Assembly: GCA_907163375.1 (NCBI GenBank)
Contig: CAJQUW010007105.1
Location: 218,227-282,226 of the forward strand
Reading direction: 5' to 3'
DNA length: 64,000 nt
Source: Prostheceraeus crozeri
Taxonomy: Eukaryota > Platyhelminthes > Polycladida > Euryleptidae
The position numbers and the translations under genes were made by a program. A model generated the notes under the pieces. That model was not told the DNA's origin and did not search any database. It worked only from the letters and a program-made list of their open reading frames with translations. Positions 21,702 through 36,100 of the stretch are shown piece by piece. How positions within the stretch are numbered: the stretch's first letter is position 1; every line of letters begins with the position of its first letter.

Positions 21702-24700
21702 CAGATGAATCAAGTTGAATTCAAATCGAAACTTCAAAAGCTACCAGTTATTGCACCTGGTACTTGAGTAATATCATGGCCGCTAATTATTAACGGTAGG
21801 CCTATTTATTACCCTTTACAACTGTTTCAGCAATCGAGAAGAGACATCCAGTAATGACAGATATAGCAATAACAGACGCACAAGCGCAGCAGTTTGACTT
21901 TTCTCAATTTAAATTCAGTCTTCTCCTTAAATTGGACACCGCTCGCGATGTTTTCGTTTGCGCACACCATGCGAAAACAGAATTGATGATGACGTTGGGT
22001 ACAGTCGCAAGGAAGGATGTATGCGCGCTGTGATGCAGGGATGAACCTTTGCGGGCCGAGATATGCCGCTTGAATCACGGTTCGGGTCGGCACTTAGGCA
22101 ACTATGATCTGACGGCAAATCCTGAAAATTCTATAACATGCCATGAAACTCGTAAGCAGTTGTTTCTAGAGCTGAACCTGACGACTTTCGCTTGGAAAAG
22201 AGTTGATCTCTTACCCTTCACAATGATGAAAACCTTTTGTTTGCTATTCCAAGTGTCTGATGAGCTTCGAGTCATCGATCAGACTTGAGTAAGAAATATA
22301 GCATTCTTAACGAGTGCATTTGAAAAAGTTGTCCTACATTCTTACAACTTCATATCCAGGCCTACCACAGATCCTGGATTGGTAATAGCATTGACAAAAA
22401 TGCTTATATTTAGAACTAAATATAGTTAATAAATATGTTTAGAACACGAATTATTTTATCTGTTGTGTATGGCGAAGTTTTGCATAGAATGTTTGGAAGG
22501 ACGTTTGTTCGTAGCGAACTTTTTCGTGAATCAGTAAAGCTATATTTTTGTAGGGCCTACATACGAGTTTGCGGGAAGACTATTATTATTGAATCGAAAT
22601 AAACATGGTCACGCATGAACCAGATAGGCATACAAATAAGGTGAGTAGCGGCAAATGAATAAACAGAAGGATTGCCGCTTCACACTTAACTGCAAATGTT
22701 GATTGAAAAGCTCGTAGGACAACCGTTACTCATCACATCTAACTCCCAAATTATTTTTATTAAAGTCTTTGTAAATTCTTAACTTTTAATATGGAAAATT
22801 TCAATTGTATAAATGATCAATATTAACATACACTTTTTTAAATTGATATACATGCTTGGCTTCTACATGTAGGTTCTTATTCTAAGGCTTTTAATAAATA
22901 GTTATTTATAATGCAATGTGCATGGCGGCGAATCAAAAAATGAAGGTCATTTTTATGTCATTATGCTTAAATTACTTGACAACCTACCTACCTTACTAAC
23001 GAATACAGTAGATAATAAAGATATTATACTTTTTGAAAGCACATTTGAAGTAGAACCACCAAATGCCGAATTTCACCCTCTTTTGAAAGCACTAATCTCA
23101 AAATTAACTCCGGGATGCAGAACTCAAGCCATTTGAGAAAATTGTTATTGTAGCTGGCGCGGCTTGTAGCCCATGGTTTATGGCTTACTCAGCGTGCCGG
23201 CTAAACTGATTATAATAGGTTGGAATCCGATAATTTTTAGCTTTATGGGATATCCAATGTGCATCTAGCCTGTGGCTGCGTGTTAAATCGGCAGCTGTGT
23301 TGATGTTGAGTAATGTGAACTAGGCCTGCTTATGATTCTAGATAATGAATGAAATGAAGACCACTCAGATCGGTTCCCATTTTCCCATTATTGCATCAGG
23401 TGATCATAGTCTAGTTGATCATTGGTCATAATACTGTGATCCTGTCCACTGTCCATAGCCTTCCCAAGATCATTCAACATGAGCGAAGGATATGATGATC
23501 GAATTATGGATGACGCCATTATCGGAGAATCTACAAATTTCTTTTAATTAATCAAAGCATGTGGGTTATTAAAAATAGTTACTCCCAAAGCAGTCATTTT
23601 CTCAAGTTCCCTGTTTCCTGATTTCAAAATTGAAACAATTTTACAACTAGGAAATATTGACGTCAATTGAAAATCAATTAGCATCAGATTATCCGAACTT
23701 AAGACCCATTGACACCTGGATATATGGCAACATTCAGTAGAAGTCAATGAGGCGCGACTACATGGCTCGTTAATGTCCATCTGGTTCAGACATCGCGAGT
23801 TAAGGCGCCTATGGATTTTCTACATCGTTAAGTGGCTCATCCGATCATCAATCATCTTAGAAAGGAATGAGACTCTTTTGCAACGCCTTCCTGCTTTGTC
23901 GTTGTCATGAGAGAAACGGATTTCGTTCTGATCGAGCTTCTGATTACAAACAATGATTGATCAGTTTGTAGTAATAGTTGTTATACTTCATACTTGATGA
24001 TAATCCGACGACAATAGACTTAAAACTGGAAGACGCTGCTTGTGATTGACCTTCATATCCTCTACAAGGCAAGCTTTATATTCGAGTTTTTGTTCGAAAT
24101 ACAAATATGCCTAAAATATTTAGCAGGTGGGACACGTATATGCAGAAATGAAACATTCTTAGTTTGCAGTTGAGTAGATCGTTTAGAAACACTCCACGAG
24201 AAAAGAGTTTGACATCTGAACTCATGGAAAGACCAGACAATCGGCTTAGAATTTATGCAGATGACCGCTAAAGCTCTTGGAAAATAGTAGGCCTGAGTTA
24301 CGTGGAATTAGCTACCAAGACAATATGCAGGTGATCAATCCCTCATTTGTTGATATTATAGCGCCAAGTATAGCACCTACCAGAAACTTATTATTCATTT
24401 ATTGCAAGTCAGTGCTGGAGTTTGTTTTCTTCAGTAATTATTAAGAATATCAAACGGTTGAGAAAACATTTTCAGACTTTTCAACACTCGAGTGCTCAGT
24501 AATTTGATAAGATCTGCTACGACATTGATTCAAGCACTCTGATTGGCTACTGGTCAGATTGACAGAGAGTGCGCGGATCTTGAATGATCGTGTATTTTTG
24601 TTGCTGCTCTGTTGATCGGAGCCGCCGTTTACTAGACATTGTGGGAGAATTGTCGCTGTTGTGAAGAGTTTTGTTATAGTGTTAAATAATTGTTGACTGT

Positions 24701-24716
24701 CTTCTACGTCATCAGA
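21702..24716. other. Intergenic, nothing firmly recognised
   Basis: AT-rich sequence with short TAGGCCTAC-type words. No convincing exon, repeat pair or RNA gene. The last 150 bp before 24717 are less AT-rich and could hold the promoter and 5' UTR of the exon at 24717. Confidence 0.4.
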
Positions 24717-24884
24717 ATGGTGACAGAATCGTTGCATCGACGAGCCCTCTCCGCGAGTGTCGCTGATAACTCTTCCAAGGAAATTTCGGATATCAATCCA
24801 GTGTCGAGAATCACTCATAACAATGGTATACAATCACAGAAGATGAAGATGGCTCTTCTTCAACCCAATATTGTCACGCGTGAA
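24717..24884 (+). CDS. Candidate first coding exon (56 codons); possibly of the CIMIP2 gene
   Basis: ATG at 24717 opens MVTESLHRRALSASVADN and the frame runs to MALLQPNIVTRE before a near-perfect donor GAA|GTAAGTG. The base and codon composition is coding-like, and the preceding 100 bp look like a promoter or 5' UTR. The exon ends in phase 0, which fits the phase-0 acceptor of the CIMIP2-family exon at 36591. The ending PNIVTRE resembles the HNLFTPE that precedes PHYIPGY in human FAM166A. That PHYIPGY exon was not found between the two, so the link is an inference and it may start another gene. Confidence 0.5.
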
Positions 24885-25572
24885 GTAAGTGAACCGAAAA
24901 TGTGTAAAATCGACAGATATTTGATCTCTGATTACATCCCTAGAACGGAATAAGACAGCCAAATTACACATAATTTGGCTAATTTGAAGAGTTTAACGGA
25001 TTATGTCTGATTATGTCTGCAGTTCTATAGGCTCGGTAATTCAGTCATGTATACCTTAACTACATTTTGCATTAATATGCTCTTAATCTTATTTTGCATA
25101 GATGATCAAAATTCGACAAATGTGCATATTTGTGAACATACTCAAGAAATGTAGCCAAAGTATGGTCATGGAATTAAATTGGACATGCGTGAAGACGTAC
25201 TATTTGACATCTATGATGAATTGCTTGATCGAGAGTTGAATGTCTTCGGTTCTATAATGTTGCTTTTCAATGTTTCGTATGAACGAAAGTTCGATGAAAC
25301 GTACACATAAGTAACCATTATTTTGAGCCAATTATGTCACTCATGGCATGAGGTAGCTTGTAACGAAACTAACGTTAATAGAAGTGAATAACATAAGCAT
25401 ATTTTGAGATTCTTGAATTTTCTGCGAAATCAGTCGAACATTCTACAAAAATTTGATGCAAAATTTACCTATTCTAGCATCATTGAGTATCATCATTCAT
25501 AGGGTAACCATCCATGTGCTCAATTTTAATTTCATGCAATTATTTTATTGAATGAAATAAAGGGTCAAAAGT

Positions 25573-25707
25573 ATTATTTAGATTGAAGGATGAGCCCATC
25601 ACCGATTGATGCTACGGTATGAGAAAACACCAATTGATTGATGTTTTTGGTGCTTCCTCATACCGTAGCAGCAATCAGTGGTGGGGTCATCCTCCAATCT
25701 AAATAAT
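25573..25707. repeat. 135-bp hairpin MITE
   Basis: Arms of about 57 bp: ATTATTTAGATTGAAGGATG and TGATGCTACGGTATGAG on the left, inverted at CTCATACCGTAGCAGCAATC and CATCCTCCAATCTAAATAAT on the right, with a short loop. It lies 50 bp before the second 480-bp repeat copy. No coding capacity. Confidence 0.85.
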
Positions 25708-25760
25708 TATTTTACTATTTAGCCCGAGAAGGTTGACAGCGGACTTAGCGAAGTGAAGGG

Positions 25761-26235
25761 AGTTGGTTGATTGCCCAATGTCCTATTCAGAATGATTGGA
25801 TACTTATTAAGTACGGTATAGTTATATAATACGATTTCACATCTTTTGAAAATTGCAAATTTTGTAGGTTGGGCATAATCCAAGATTGTCGAATTTTGTT
25901 GAGTTGTTACACCTACGTGAAGAGCATGCTTAAAAAAGTATTGCATATGCAAAGCAATAATCTAACAGTTTTGCGCTTACATTAAAAAGCTATGCAATTT
26001 ATAATTTATTTAGTACATCTGTGCTACATGCATCCACGCGACGAATCATCGCATAAAACACTTTTATTACTCATATATTATGTGTCATTTACTTTAGCTT
26101 CTGTTATTAATGCTACGTGTCATTACACAGACATTTCATTCTAACAAGCTTTTGATTATAATTCAGGTGAAGTGTTTTGTATTGATTTATTATGTTATTT
26201 GGGTATCATCAAAATATTATCTATCAATCATCAAT
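25761..26235. repeat. Dispersed 480-bp repeat, copy 2
   Basis: Direct copy of 21221-21701 with only scattered substitutions and one small deletion near the right end. Same boundaries, different flanks. Confidence 0.9.
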
Positions 26236-29200
26236 ATCTCAACCAATCTGCATTACCTACGGCTTGATGGAGGCCTATATGTACGATGAGACAGGTAATA
26301 AAGGTATTTCTCTTGTCCAACCATGATTGGAAAAAATGGTATGAGCATAATAAAGACACATTATACCAGCACAACAGAATAATGACAGTATAATGCATAC
26401 ACACAATGGCATATTGATGGCACATATGCAAGTTAAACTTATATAAATGGCATCAATTTGCTGCGTAAAGCTCGTGCAAATAGAGCAATATGACTCATGT
26501 CTCAGTAAATAATCTTCAGATCATGATCACACACGAGTCTAACACGTTTTCAATAGTAGATGCTATCTTCCATGAATGAAAAAGAAAAGTCCATCCGCCT
26601 TTCACAGGAATTAATTCCTGGAAAGCCGGAGGCACTTTTCTTTTCAGCTGTATCACTATAGGGATGGGCAAATTATCTAGTTCATTATATGTCCTCCATA
26701 AGTTGGCGACACATTAGTGAAATTACTGTAGCGGATGTGTCAACTTTGCTCTGGCTGTGGCTGCAGGTTTTGAAAGAGAGTTGTGTAGATGTTGAGAAAT
26801 GTGGTTGTGAGCCCATTTTACTGATGATTCCTGAATCCTTATATCGGATGAAATGTCGGCTATTCAGGTTTGCTCCCATTTTTAGAATGTCGGATGAAAC
26901 TCAATATTTAAACCTAATTATACATTCTATTTACAGTATTTTGAAAAAAGCAAAATTTTCAAAAGATTACAGATGCTCTAACTTAGATGACAAGTCAGTA
27001 GTGTGCTAAAAATATCAATTAAATGAACATCCACTAAATTTTCTCTGAAAATGCTAATTGTATATCTCAAGGGGCATCTACAGTATGGTTGCAACTTTAA
27101 ATAGGGAGCTCGTCGACGTTGACAGATGTGAACTAGTCCTGCTGACTATTCCTGTTATTTGGAATTATTCCTCCCATTTTTCAACTGAGGATACTACTCG
27201 ATAATAATTGTGTCAAGCTACGAATCCAAGTGTCATTCAAGAAAGCTTGACCCATGCTGAACCACCTACTCCCTCTCTGTTGAAGGGTCCTACTACTCTC
27301 TGTATCCTCGCCAACTCTTGACAACAGGCACTGTAATGACATTAAAGTACCTGCTGCAACTACCTGCTACAACCCCACGCAGTGACTGTGGAAAGATTCG
27401 TATCCATTCAAATGCCTTCCAGTCATCGACTCAGAATGGGACGCAACAGTATAGGAACCGTCTGATAATTGCTATGGACGGCGTTGGTACAGCCTTTTCA
27501 TCGCAGATCTGATGAGGTTGCAAAGTTCATTATGACTATGAAGGAGACTTACAAAAAGACATGCACTGGGGGTTCATGGGGAAACGTTTATCAAACACAG
27601 CTTTAGAGCAAATCCCTGGGAGTAGGTGTTCTCAGGATTTCAACTGGTGTATGTTGTAATTCATTGCTAGCATCGTTCAGCAATAATTTTTCCACAAGCC
27701 GTAGCAGCTGGCCCCACTCCATTTTCTTTTACCATTACCCAGATAGTGCATAGCACTTCCTCTGAGAGATAGGCAACGTCGAAAAGAGGCCATGGTTGAA
27801 CCGGACGCTCCTATTAGCAGATGTCATTGCTGAACATACGAGTAAATTACATTGAACGTCAATCTCCTCAATGACTGTCGAAGGTAGTCATGCCTATTTA
27901 AACAGGTCTGACGACGCACCCTCATTGTGGTTCGTGCTGTGCATCTCAATTGCGAAGAAGCTGAGCAAATTCGATGACGTTCTCTTGTCGCCCAATGTGC
28001 CACTCGGCGACTCAGGGGATCTGATGTAGGGGAGGGTGGGGCACATTGAACCCCCAGCTTTTTCTCCGAATTCTCCGAAAGTACACATATTGGAAACTGT
28101 GTGCTTTAAGACATTATTTATTGTAGAAAATAAACATAATTCCTCCGATAATTTCAGCTGTTTATACTCTCCATCAAAATAATCATTCTGAATCACAAAC
28201 CAGAGATTTTCATTATTGCCTTGAAGACGACACTATTCTACATGTAGTATGAGTAGCAAAGCTTCAGCTACTCTATAGCTACTCTATGTCTGCATAAGCA
28301 TGTATAATCAGATGCATCAGATAAAATCAGTGCTGTCTTTGCTATCCATAGAACTTGTTCATTATATCCCAAATACAAGTATGCATTTTTTCCAATTAAA
28401 ATTATTTTAAAAGATTATAAGTTTTCTTATTAAATCAATATTTTTAGCAATCAACAGATTCTGTCACTATGTTTTGATGTTACAAACACTTGAGAAAAGT
28501 AATATTGCTTGCTATAATATCAATGGTATGGGTGTGTAAAGATTGCATTCTGCAAAATGAGTTTCTAAGTCTTGAATTCTATCAACATCAAAATGAATTT
28601 TATGCAATATCAATGTATTTTGATACTAAATTTTAACCTACGAAATTGAGAGTGCTTACGTGAACGAGAAAAGTTCACAGCACTGATTTACCTTATACAA
28701 TGCTTGTGGTAAGTTTCATCGCCTAATGACTGGTTAATCATCCATTGTGAACATCAATTTTCGTTTTGAAACAATAGCTCCTTCAACGAGTTGCAATTGA
28801 AAGTATCACTTGTCTAGACAACAAATAGCTTGAATTAATCTTAATATTAATTGTTATTAACACTGCCCTGAAGCTCGCATTTGTGAGACTGCTAATCTGT
28901 TTGGAAGTAATGACCTCATTAACAGACGTCTTGAGGGTTTGAATTTCCCACGAAATGTGTCGGATGCTTACCAACATCAATGCAAAGTGCGACCTATCAT
29001 GACTGTCCAATTTTTCTATTGTCTCAGAGTTGTAAATATTCTACATTTCTATTGCACATGAGGAGTATTTCGTTTTTTCTTCTTTGTAAGATTTTCATAT
29101 TTCTTTAATTTTAATCTAATTTTAACAACCCCATTTTCCCTGAAAAGGTGTTGGGGGACATCTCATACATATAAAATAACACGATATTCATAATCACAGT

Positions 29201-29741
29201 CAGTAATCACTTGATGCAAGGTTGGACCTTGGGTGTTGGGTCGACCTACGGTAAGAGATACAAAACTTGGGTCTACAATTAATGTTGCATGCGTACTAAT
29301 CAAGTTATAAAAATTCATATTTTGATTTGAATCTTAGGAGAACTACATGATAAGAGCATAAAGTTATGATTTTTTATCAAAATTCCACTCAATTCACAGA
29401 ATATTTCAACTAATAAATACTTGTGGTCATTAGCCAATTTGTTTCGGGCTTGACAAAACCGCACATTGAAATGATGCGGTTAGGCGGTTAGCTTACATTT
29501 ATTAGGTACATTTGTGCATATTGAAATTTTATGCATTTAATATATTTTGTATCCTCGCAGCTATCTTCGTACCCCTAAACTGTCTGCGATAGCCGGCAGT
29601 TATCCAAAAATGAATTTATTCTAATTTCGTATTCTAAATGTGTTTAAACCCATACACGCAATACGCAGCCATGATATTTATTAGTAAATATATATATTTA
29701 CTAATTAGTATAATATTATTTCATAATATTTATTATGGCTA
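26236..29741. other. Intergenic or intronic sequence, unassigned
   Basis: AT-rich with a GC-richer patch at 27100-28080. That patch includes GGGTGGGGCACATTGAACCC at about 28034, a word seen at the ends of some invertebrate DNA transposons. No partner terminus was found. Confidence 0.4.
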
Positions 29742-30172
29742 CACTGTAAACCGTTGACCGACAATTATCATACAAAATTACTGACAAAATCAACCGACCA
29801 TTGTCACCTCCAATATCCTGCGATATCCGACGAATTTGTAGGTTCTCCACCGACATCCAAGCAGATGCTTTGTATGCAAATTAACGAAACCATAACTGTT
29901 GAATATTGATTGATTTTTCTATTAGTGATTGCTTGACTTTTGGGCAATCTGTATTATTGTGTGACAAAAAAATGATTTATTTTGACATAATCTAATTAGT
30001 CACCTACATTTTTGATGAAATGTAAGCTATAATTCATTGCTATTCATTTTGTCGCTTTTTGTCAGATATTGTAGGTGTTCAGTGGCAATCATCCTACAAG
30101 AACTAACAATGACCGACAAAATAGATCTTGTAGGATAAATGTCTGTCAATTGTCAGTCAACGGTTTACAGTG
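29742..30172. mobile_element. 431-bp TA-flanked MITE (Tc1/mariner-like)
   Basis: Inverted termini CACTGTAAACCGTTGACYGA and TA on both sides (29740-29741 and 30173-30174). Inner words ACCGACA and CCTACAA also recur inverted. No transposase, so nonautonomous. Confidence 0.85.
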
Positions 30173-33100
30173 TATATTTTTTTAAGTTTGTTTATATTTC
30201 TAAATGACAAAATAAAAATAAATGATTTGTTATGAGCAATTTGTAATTCAATCATAATTAAATCAAATATCTTCAATTAGTCAGTATATTAGTGTATAGG
30301 TTAAATTGAACGAAAGCTTTCTAACATTGCAGTTATTGTCAATGACAGTCATTGCAGAATAAAATCGTTTTCCACTATTACCAGTATTTACCACACTTCT
30401 CATGGGCCTAATAGGAATTTTGTACCATAGAAGAATCTTTATGTCAGCACAAAATACAAAGAATGCACTTCGTTTACTTGATTCTACTCATTTATTGAAA
30501 CTTTGGCTTGGGTTTTGGGTTTGGACCCAAGTTTCGGCCTAAAACTTGAATTGGGTATACACAATACAAGTTTTTACCCAACCTTGCTTCATGTCTTCTC
30601 CATCACACCCTTTGACGCGTGCTTAACAATTTGCTGCCATTTCAATCTGTCCTTCGCATTCTCTGTCCAAGCTCTCCAGTCTTCTTCTTTGCTTTCCAGG
30701 TCTCTCTTGATGCAGTCCTTCCAGCTGTATTTCATATACTATTCAATAAACACTCTCATAAATATGTGACTGATATCATATGTGATGACACATATCATAA
30801 TCAGTGAAACATTTTACTTAATAAATGATGCTTGAAATTTGTATTCATTGCTAAGAATTTGTTTGCACATGGTGGGAATTGACATTAGAATATGGTCAAA
30901 GAATATGGTTGAGAATTTTTTTGCTGTGTTTAGAACATGCTGTAGTGGGGGAGTCGATAAAAGTCGTCGAATCTAATTAATCATCATGTTATTATTGCAA
31001 AATTAATTTCAGTGAAGTTTTCCCGCTACGCAAATGCACTATGAAATTTGCGCTGCAAAGCCAATGCTCAGTTGCATGTGTAATGTTTGTCATTATTATA
31101 GATTCATATTCAAAAGTGACCTTTTCTACAAAATGTTTGCCTTTAATGTTGCTTTGAAATGTTTACTTAGAATATCTAAATAAAGCAGACTTTCCAACGT
31201 CAAGCTAATCAAATATTTGAAATTAAACCACAGTGAGCTGCATTGAAGTGTGGAGGACAAGGTTCCCGCCCCTTGGTCCATGTTGGCTGGCAGTCACAAT
31301 TGCTTCCTTATGTGAAGCGACGATGGTGTGTCGCCAGATCCTAATGTGGATTCCCATAGACTAAATATACAAGTTTCATTAATACAGCGATTATCGCAGA
31401 TGTGTGCACTGTGCAACGTACTTAATAAAGCGAAAATGTACTGAATGTTGATTGATGATAAAGCGACCACAGGAAAAATTGAAAAAAGCCTGAAGAAGGT
31501 GAAATTTGACGATCGCAACGGATTCCATGACATCACGCGGATTATGCTCTCCGACATGGAATTGACACTTCAACGAATGGAATTAATAATATGCAAATGC
31601 GTTCATGAATTTTAGCAGCATCATTTTTTTACCTATTCATGGCACGTGTAAAACATGCTTTTATGTAAACTAAGATTTAGAATGCACAATAATCGAATTT
31701 CTACGAGGCAGGAGCTAAAATTTTCTATCGATTTCTCAACTATCTTCACTCACGTTGACAAAGAATGGCCTTTATTTGAATACTCATTCTTTCAGTCTAA
31801 TTTATAATTTTGTGTTTTTGAATCTACACAATTAAATGCGAATATGCTTCTTCGCCGACGGTTATGCTTCCAACTGAGCATAACCTGCTTCTTCGCATAT
31901 TTGCAACACATTCAGAAGCATCGTGCTTCATTTATGAAACAATGTTTCTGCCCACTCGTCCCTGAAGAAATTGAGATTGTCAGACTCAGCTCTCCGTCTT
32001 ATCCGACAACGTTGCACCAATTCCGGAGGCAGATCTGAGGCGTCATCCTTCGGCTATTTCAAAGACCTGAATTTTGGAGAGCCATATTATTTCCGGCCCA
32101 TTTCTTCAGACGCGCTGTGTATCCGTTTTTATCTCTACACAGGGATGTGAGGTGGATCGAGATCCCAAGGGGCGGCGGGATGATTCGGCCATCTAAATTT
32201 CAAACGTCTAGGTTCGAATTATAATCCTGTGAATAAAACATGTGATGGAATTTCAAATGTGTGCGTTTTAAACCGTCATCTAAAGTATCTAAATTTAAGT
32301 GCATAAAAGCATGTGACATGGAATTTCAATTGTGCACCTTGTGTTACAAATTGTCGCACGTTTTGGCGGGATTAATCTTTGTCAAAAGCAAATTAGCACA
32401 ACGGAGATGCTTCGATCAGCAATCCGTATCGTCCAAACAATTTTCGATATCAATTTTCAGCCCTTCTTTTTCACAAGATATCTTACTGTAAGATATCTTG
32501 CTATTCTTCCACAAGAAAGCACCTCATTTTCCTCAAAATAAATTTCGATAAGTCATCTTGCCAAAAACGCACAAGATATTGTGCAAGATGCTTAATTTTT
32601 TACAAGTGGTGTAAGATGTTTTGGCTTTTTCACAAGACGGAGCAGATGTGTCGACTAGTGACATGAAATTCAATGTGCCATAAACTTAGTTGTTTTACCA
32701 CAGACTCCCTCATCTTCGCACTATGAATAAACTCAGAATTTTTAATCATAAATTTTATAATTTTTTGAATTCTTCCAAATTTTGCTTATAAATCCCCTTA
32801 ATGATTGCTACACGTATTTATTTTACCAAAATGGTTTAATTTATTGAAAAGCATTGAACACTTGAGTGCAAAAAGATACAAGAAAGACTGATTTCTGCAT
32901 GTATTGTTGCTCAAGAATGGTGTATGAAGTCTGGGCGATTTTCATTCAAAAATAACCGTGTCAATATACATGTATCTGTGAAATACTGTTTTACATGTCT
33001 GATTGTTTCATATCTGATTATGAAGACGCAAATCGACTTGAAGATCTCCAAACATTTCAAATGCTACTAACATAATGTGCCGTTATTATAAAAATCTTAA

Positions 33101-36100
33101 ATAAGTAGTATTTATATAACATTCTAATTTTCAGGACTGTATTCCATGTCTGTGAATTGATATAGCTATCTACTCATATTGAAAATCGATGCATCATACA
33201 GAATGTTTGCAAAAAGTGGCAAAATAGAGTCTTCGAAAAAAATACCATCGTTTTGTCCTTCCACTGGGCTAAATCAAAAGACTTTAGGTGAGGACTTTGA
33301 AAATATGCGAAAGGAAGAAGAATTAATGCTTAGGTCAGGCTTTAAAAACACCAGAGAAAACATGCAAGGCACGTTACCCCACTTCGTAGTCTGGGATAAT
33401 TCAGTTCAGCCTCCTGCTGTGTTTCAGACCGGGAAGAAAAAACGTAAATTTAGGAGTTTAACTCATGTATACCTATCACGAGCACTCCTGTAACTCAGTT
33501 CTCATAAAGTGATGTAGAATATTTGATCACTGCACTGAGCATTCTGGAGAATATTTATGTAATATCTAAAAGACGGAATAAAATTCTTTGAACTATAGCC
33601 TACATATGATTACGTTCACAGATGGTTTTACTATGATTAACTGAATACATGTGATTATTGTGATTGAGATATGATGATTTAATTTTGACATATTAATTTG
33701 TCTTCCTGACTCGATGGTGCAGCTTAGATAGGCCTAAAACATGCAGCGTCCGTACGTATATCTAGAGTGGATGACGGAGTTAATGACCGTTGCTGAGTGT
33801 ACAGTGTCCCATACTGGCCATATAGAATATTTCTCAATTCTAAGAGTGAGCAAGCAAAACTTGACTGAAACATCAGTTATCACAAGATGTTTCAAAATAT
33901 CGCAAGATGTCAATAAGTGACATAAATTTAGTCGGATTATCTCGTGCTAGGAAAAATGGCTCAGGAAATTAGTGTGGACAATTTTCAGAATATTCTACCT
34001 TTGCAGCATGGTGCATATCTATCCTGCTTAGCCTTTGGCATGTCATACGACATTTTCTCACATTTGTCAATATTACATCAATATAGAGCACATGAACCGA
34101 TCTACAATAAGAGAAATGCCAATTGTAGCATTCATTTCCCATAGGAATATTTCCTAACTGAATAACCTGAATGTACTGAAGACAACCACATATTCAAGTG
34201 TTTCACCGATAAATGGCGAACATAAAAATTCGTTGCTTCTGGAGCTGCATAAGCTTGTCTCTCATGAGACATTTTGAACCCCATAAATCTAAATTGTGAA
34301 CATTATCGATCATGCAAATGAATATTGCTACATGCACATAAAATCGATTTCTTTCCTGTCGATCTCAAGTTGCCTATAACGACAGTTTAGAACTTTATTT
34401 GTGTTGGAATGTATCGTTGTTGTTCAACTTCAAGTAGAAAGTAGCGAAGTGAGTTGTAATTTTCCTACATAGAATGTTGCACCAATTGTCTACACGTAAA
34501 TTAAAAACTAAGAACAAGTGTCTGATGGAGAATCCCTGTATTTGAGAACTGATATGTTCTTCACATGTTCTGATATATTTGTAATGAATGTATCTGGATG
34601 CTATTTTAGAATGTTAAGCTGATAACGTGTCATAACATGAATGCGCAAAGCGTAGCTTTTCTCCTGCGAAAGCCGCCCTTCAGTGGAAACTCGATAATCA
34701 CAATTATTATTATGTTGTATGAAAATCCGTCTGCAACTTAAATTATCAATATCTATGTTTTAAAACAGGGATATAGCAACAACGTTTTCATGTAGCTGTC
34801 TGCTCACCATCCAGTTCTCTACATTCTGATTTTTAGCAATCATGCGAACTTGTGAAGCTGAATTTAGTCTTATAAATTGGAGTGAAGCATCAAAGTCTAA
34901 AGTCAAACCTCTAAATCTAGTGTGGTAAAATGCTGAAAACAGATAATTAGATGTAATTGATTGCTTCTTGCCACAATTAAATGAATTTATTGCTTAACCT
35001 AATTTAATTGCAATTGATATTTTCTTTCACTTCATGTTCCCCCATATTTCATATTTTACTTTTTCGTAGGCAAGCAATAGCTCATTATAATGCTTTTTTC
35101 TTACATTTTGCTGTTATGTGATCAATGATTTACTGTAACGTAGCATCAATCGCTAAACAAGGATTTCTAGCGAATTCTAGAGAAATTCTAGAGAAATATT
35201 TTTTCTATAGATAGACATCTGCACCTAATCGTAAATTTTATTTTTAAAAAGGTGTCATTATTCTTAACTCTCTTAAGCGCGCTAAATGAGTCGATTAAAT
35301 GATACATGCTGTATTGATTGGAACCTATGATTTCAGAAAATTAATTACCGCATGTTTCGTTTCCATTGTAAAATCGATAACACCACCAATGACTTTCGTA
35401 ATTCTCAATTACCGAGATGCCGGACTTGCGACAATTATCAGCGACCCCACTCATGGCAGAACGGAACATAAGAGCTTCTTCCCAATTTGGAAGTTGTGTG
35501 ATTTGTTGCCGACTGTGACAAGCAGCTGTACATGCTGTTTTTGATAGGAGTCATTTATTTGTTTTCAAATGATCCACTATTATTGCAATTTACTGAACTG
35601 TCCGCTGGATGATTCGAAGCTAAAGCAAAAGTTTTCAGAACTGGGTTGTTCGTCTACGGAATTTTCGTTCATCGGACTGTTGAAAATGCAATGAACATGT
35701 TGTTCATATCAGAATTCATTATACTTTATCATGAATGTTCTTTGCTAAATCCCAGGATCTTGATTTTTCAGTTCAATCCTTTCATGTCTGGTGGTCTACG
35801 CAGTCTATTAAATTGGAATAATACACGATAGTAAACCACTCAGAATGTTCACAGCAAACATGATTAAGCATTTGAGAATGAGAACACCAACATGCTGTGA
35901 TCACTGAAGCTTCCTTCTTGAAAATCACCTTGTTTGAGTTGTTGCAAGCATTACGCAAAGAAGTAAAGATAAGAAATGTGATGTAAACCGTCTGCATCGA
36001 CGGTGTGACTATGAATCAGACTGGTGATGTCATTTTCAGTGTCATTTTCCCACGAGCAATATTTTTATTCATGAAGCTTTAACGACCTGAACATTTTTGA

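Noticed and set aside
24450-24833. 127-codon minus-strand frame
   Set aside because: Overlaps the plus-strand exon at 24717, which has a start, coding-like content and a strong donor. The minus frame has no recognisable domain.
28020-28070. Transposon terminus GGGTGGGGCACATTGAACCC
   Set aside because: No inverted partner or target duplication was found within reach, so only noted.
29196-29240. GVGSTYG followed by GTAAGA as the missing CIMIP2 exon
   Set aside because: GSTYG|GTAAGA resembles the family's G.TYG, but the residues before it lack PGYTG..P and no suitable acceptor precedes it.
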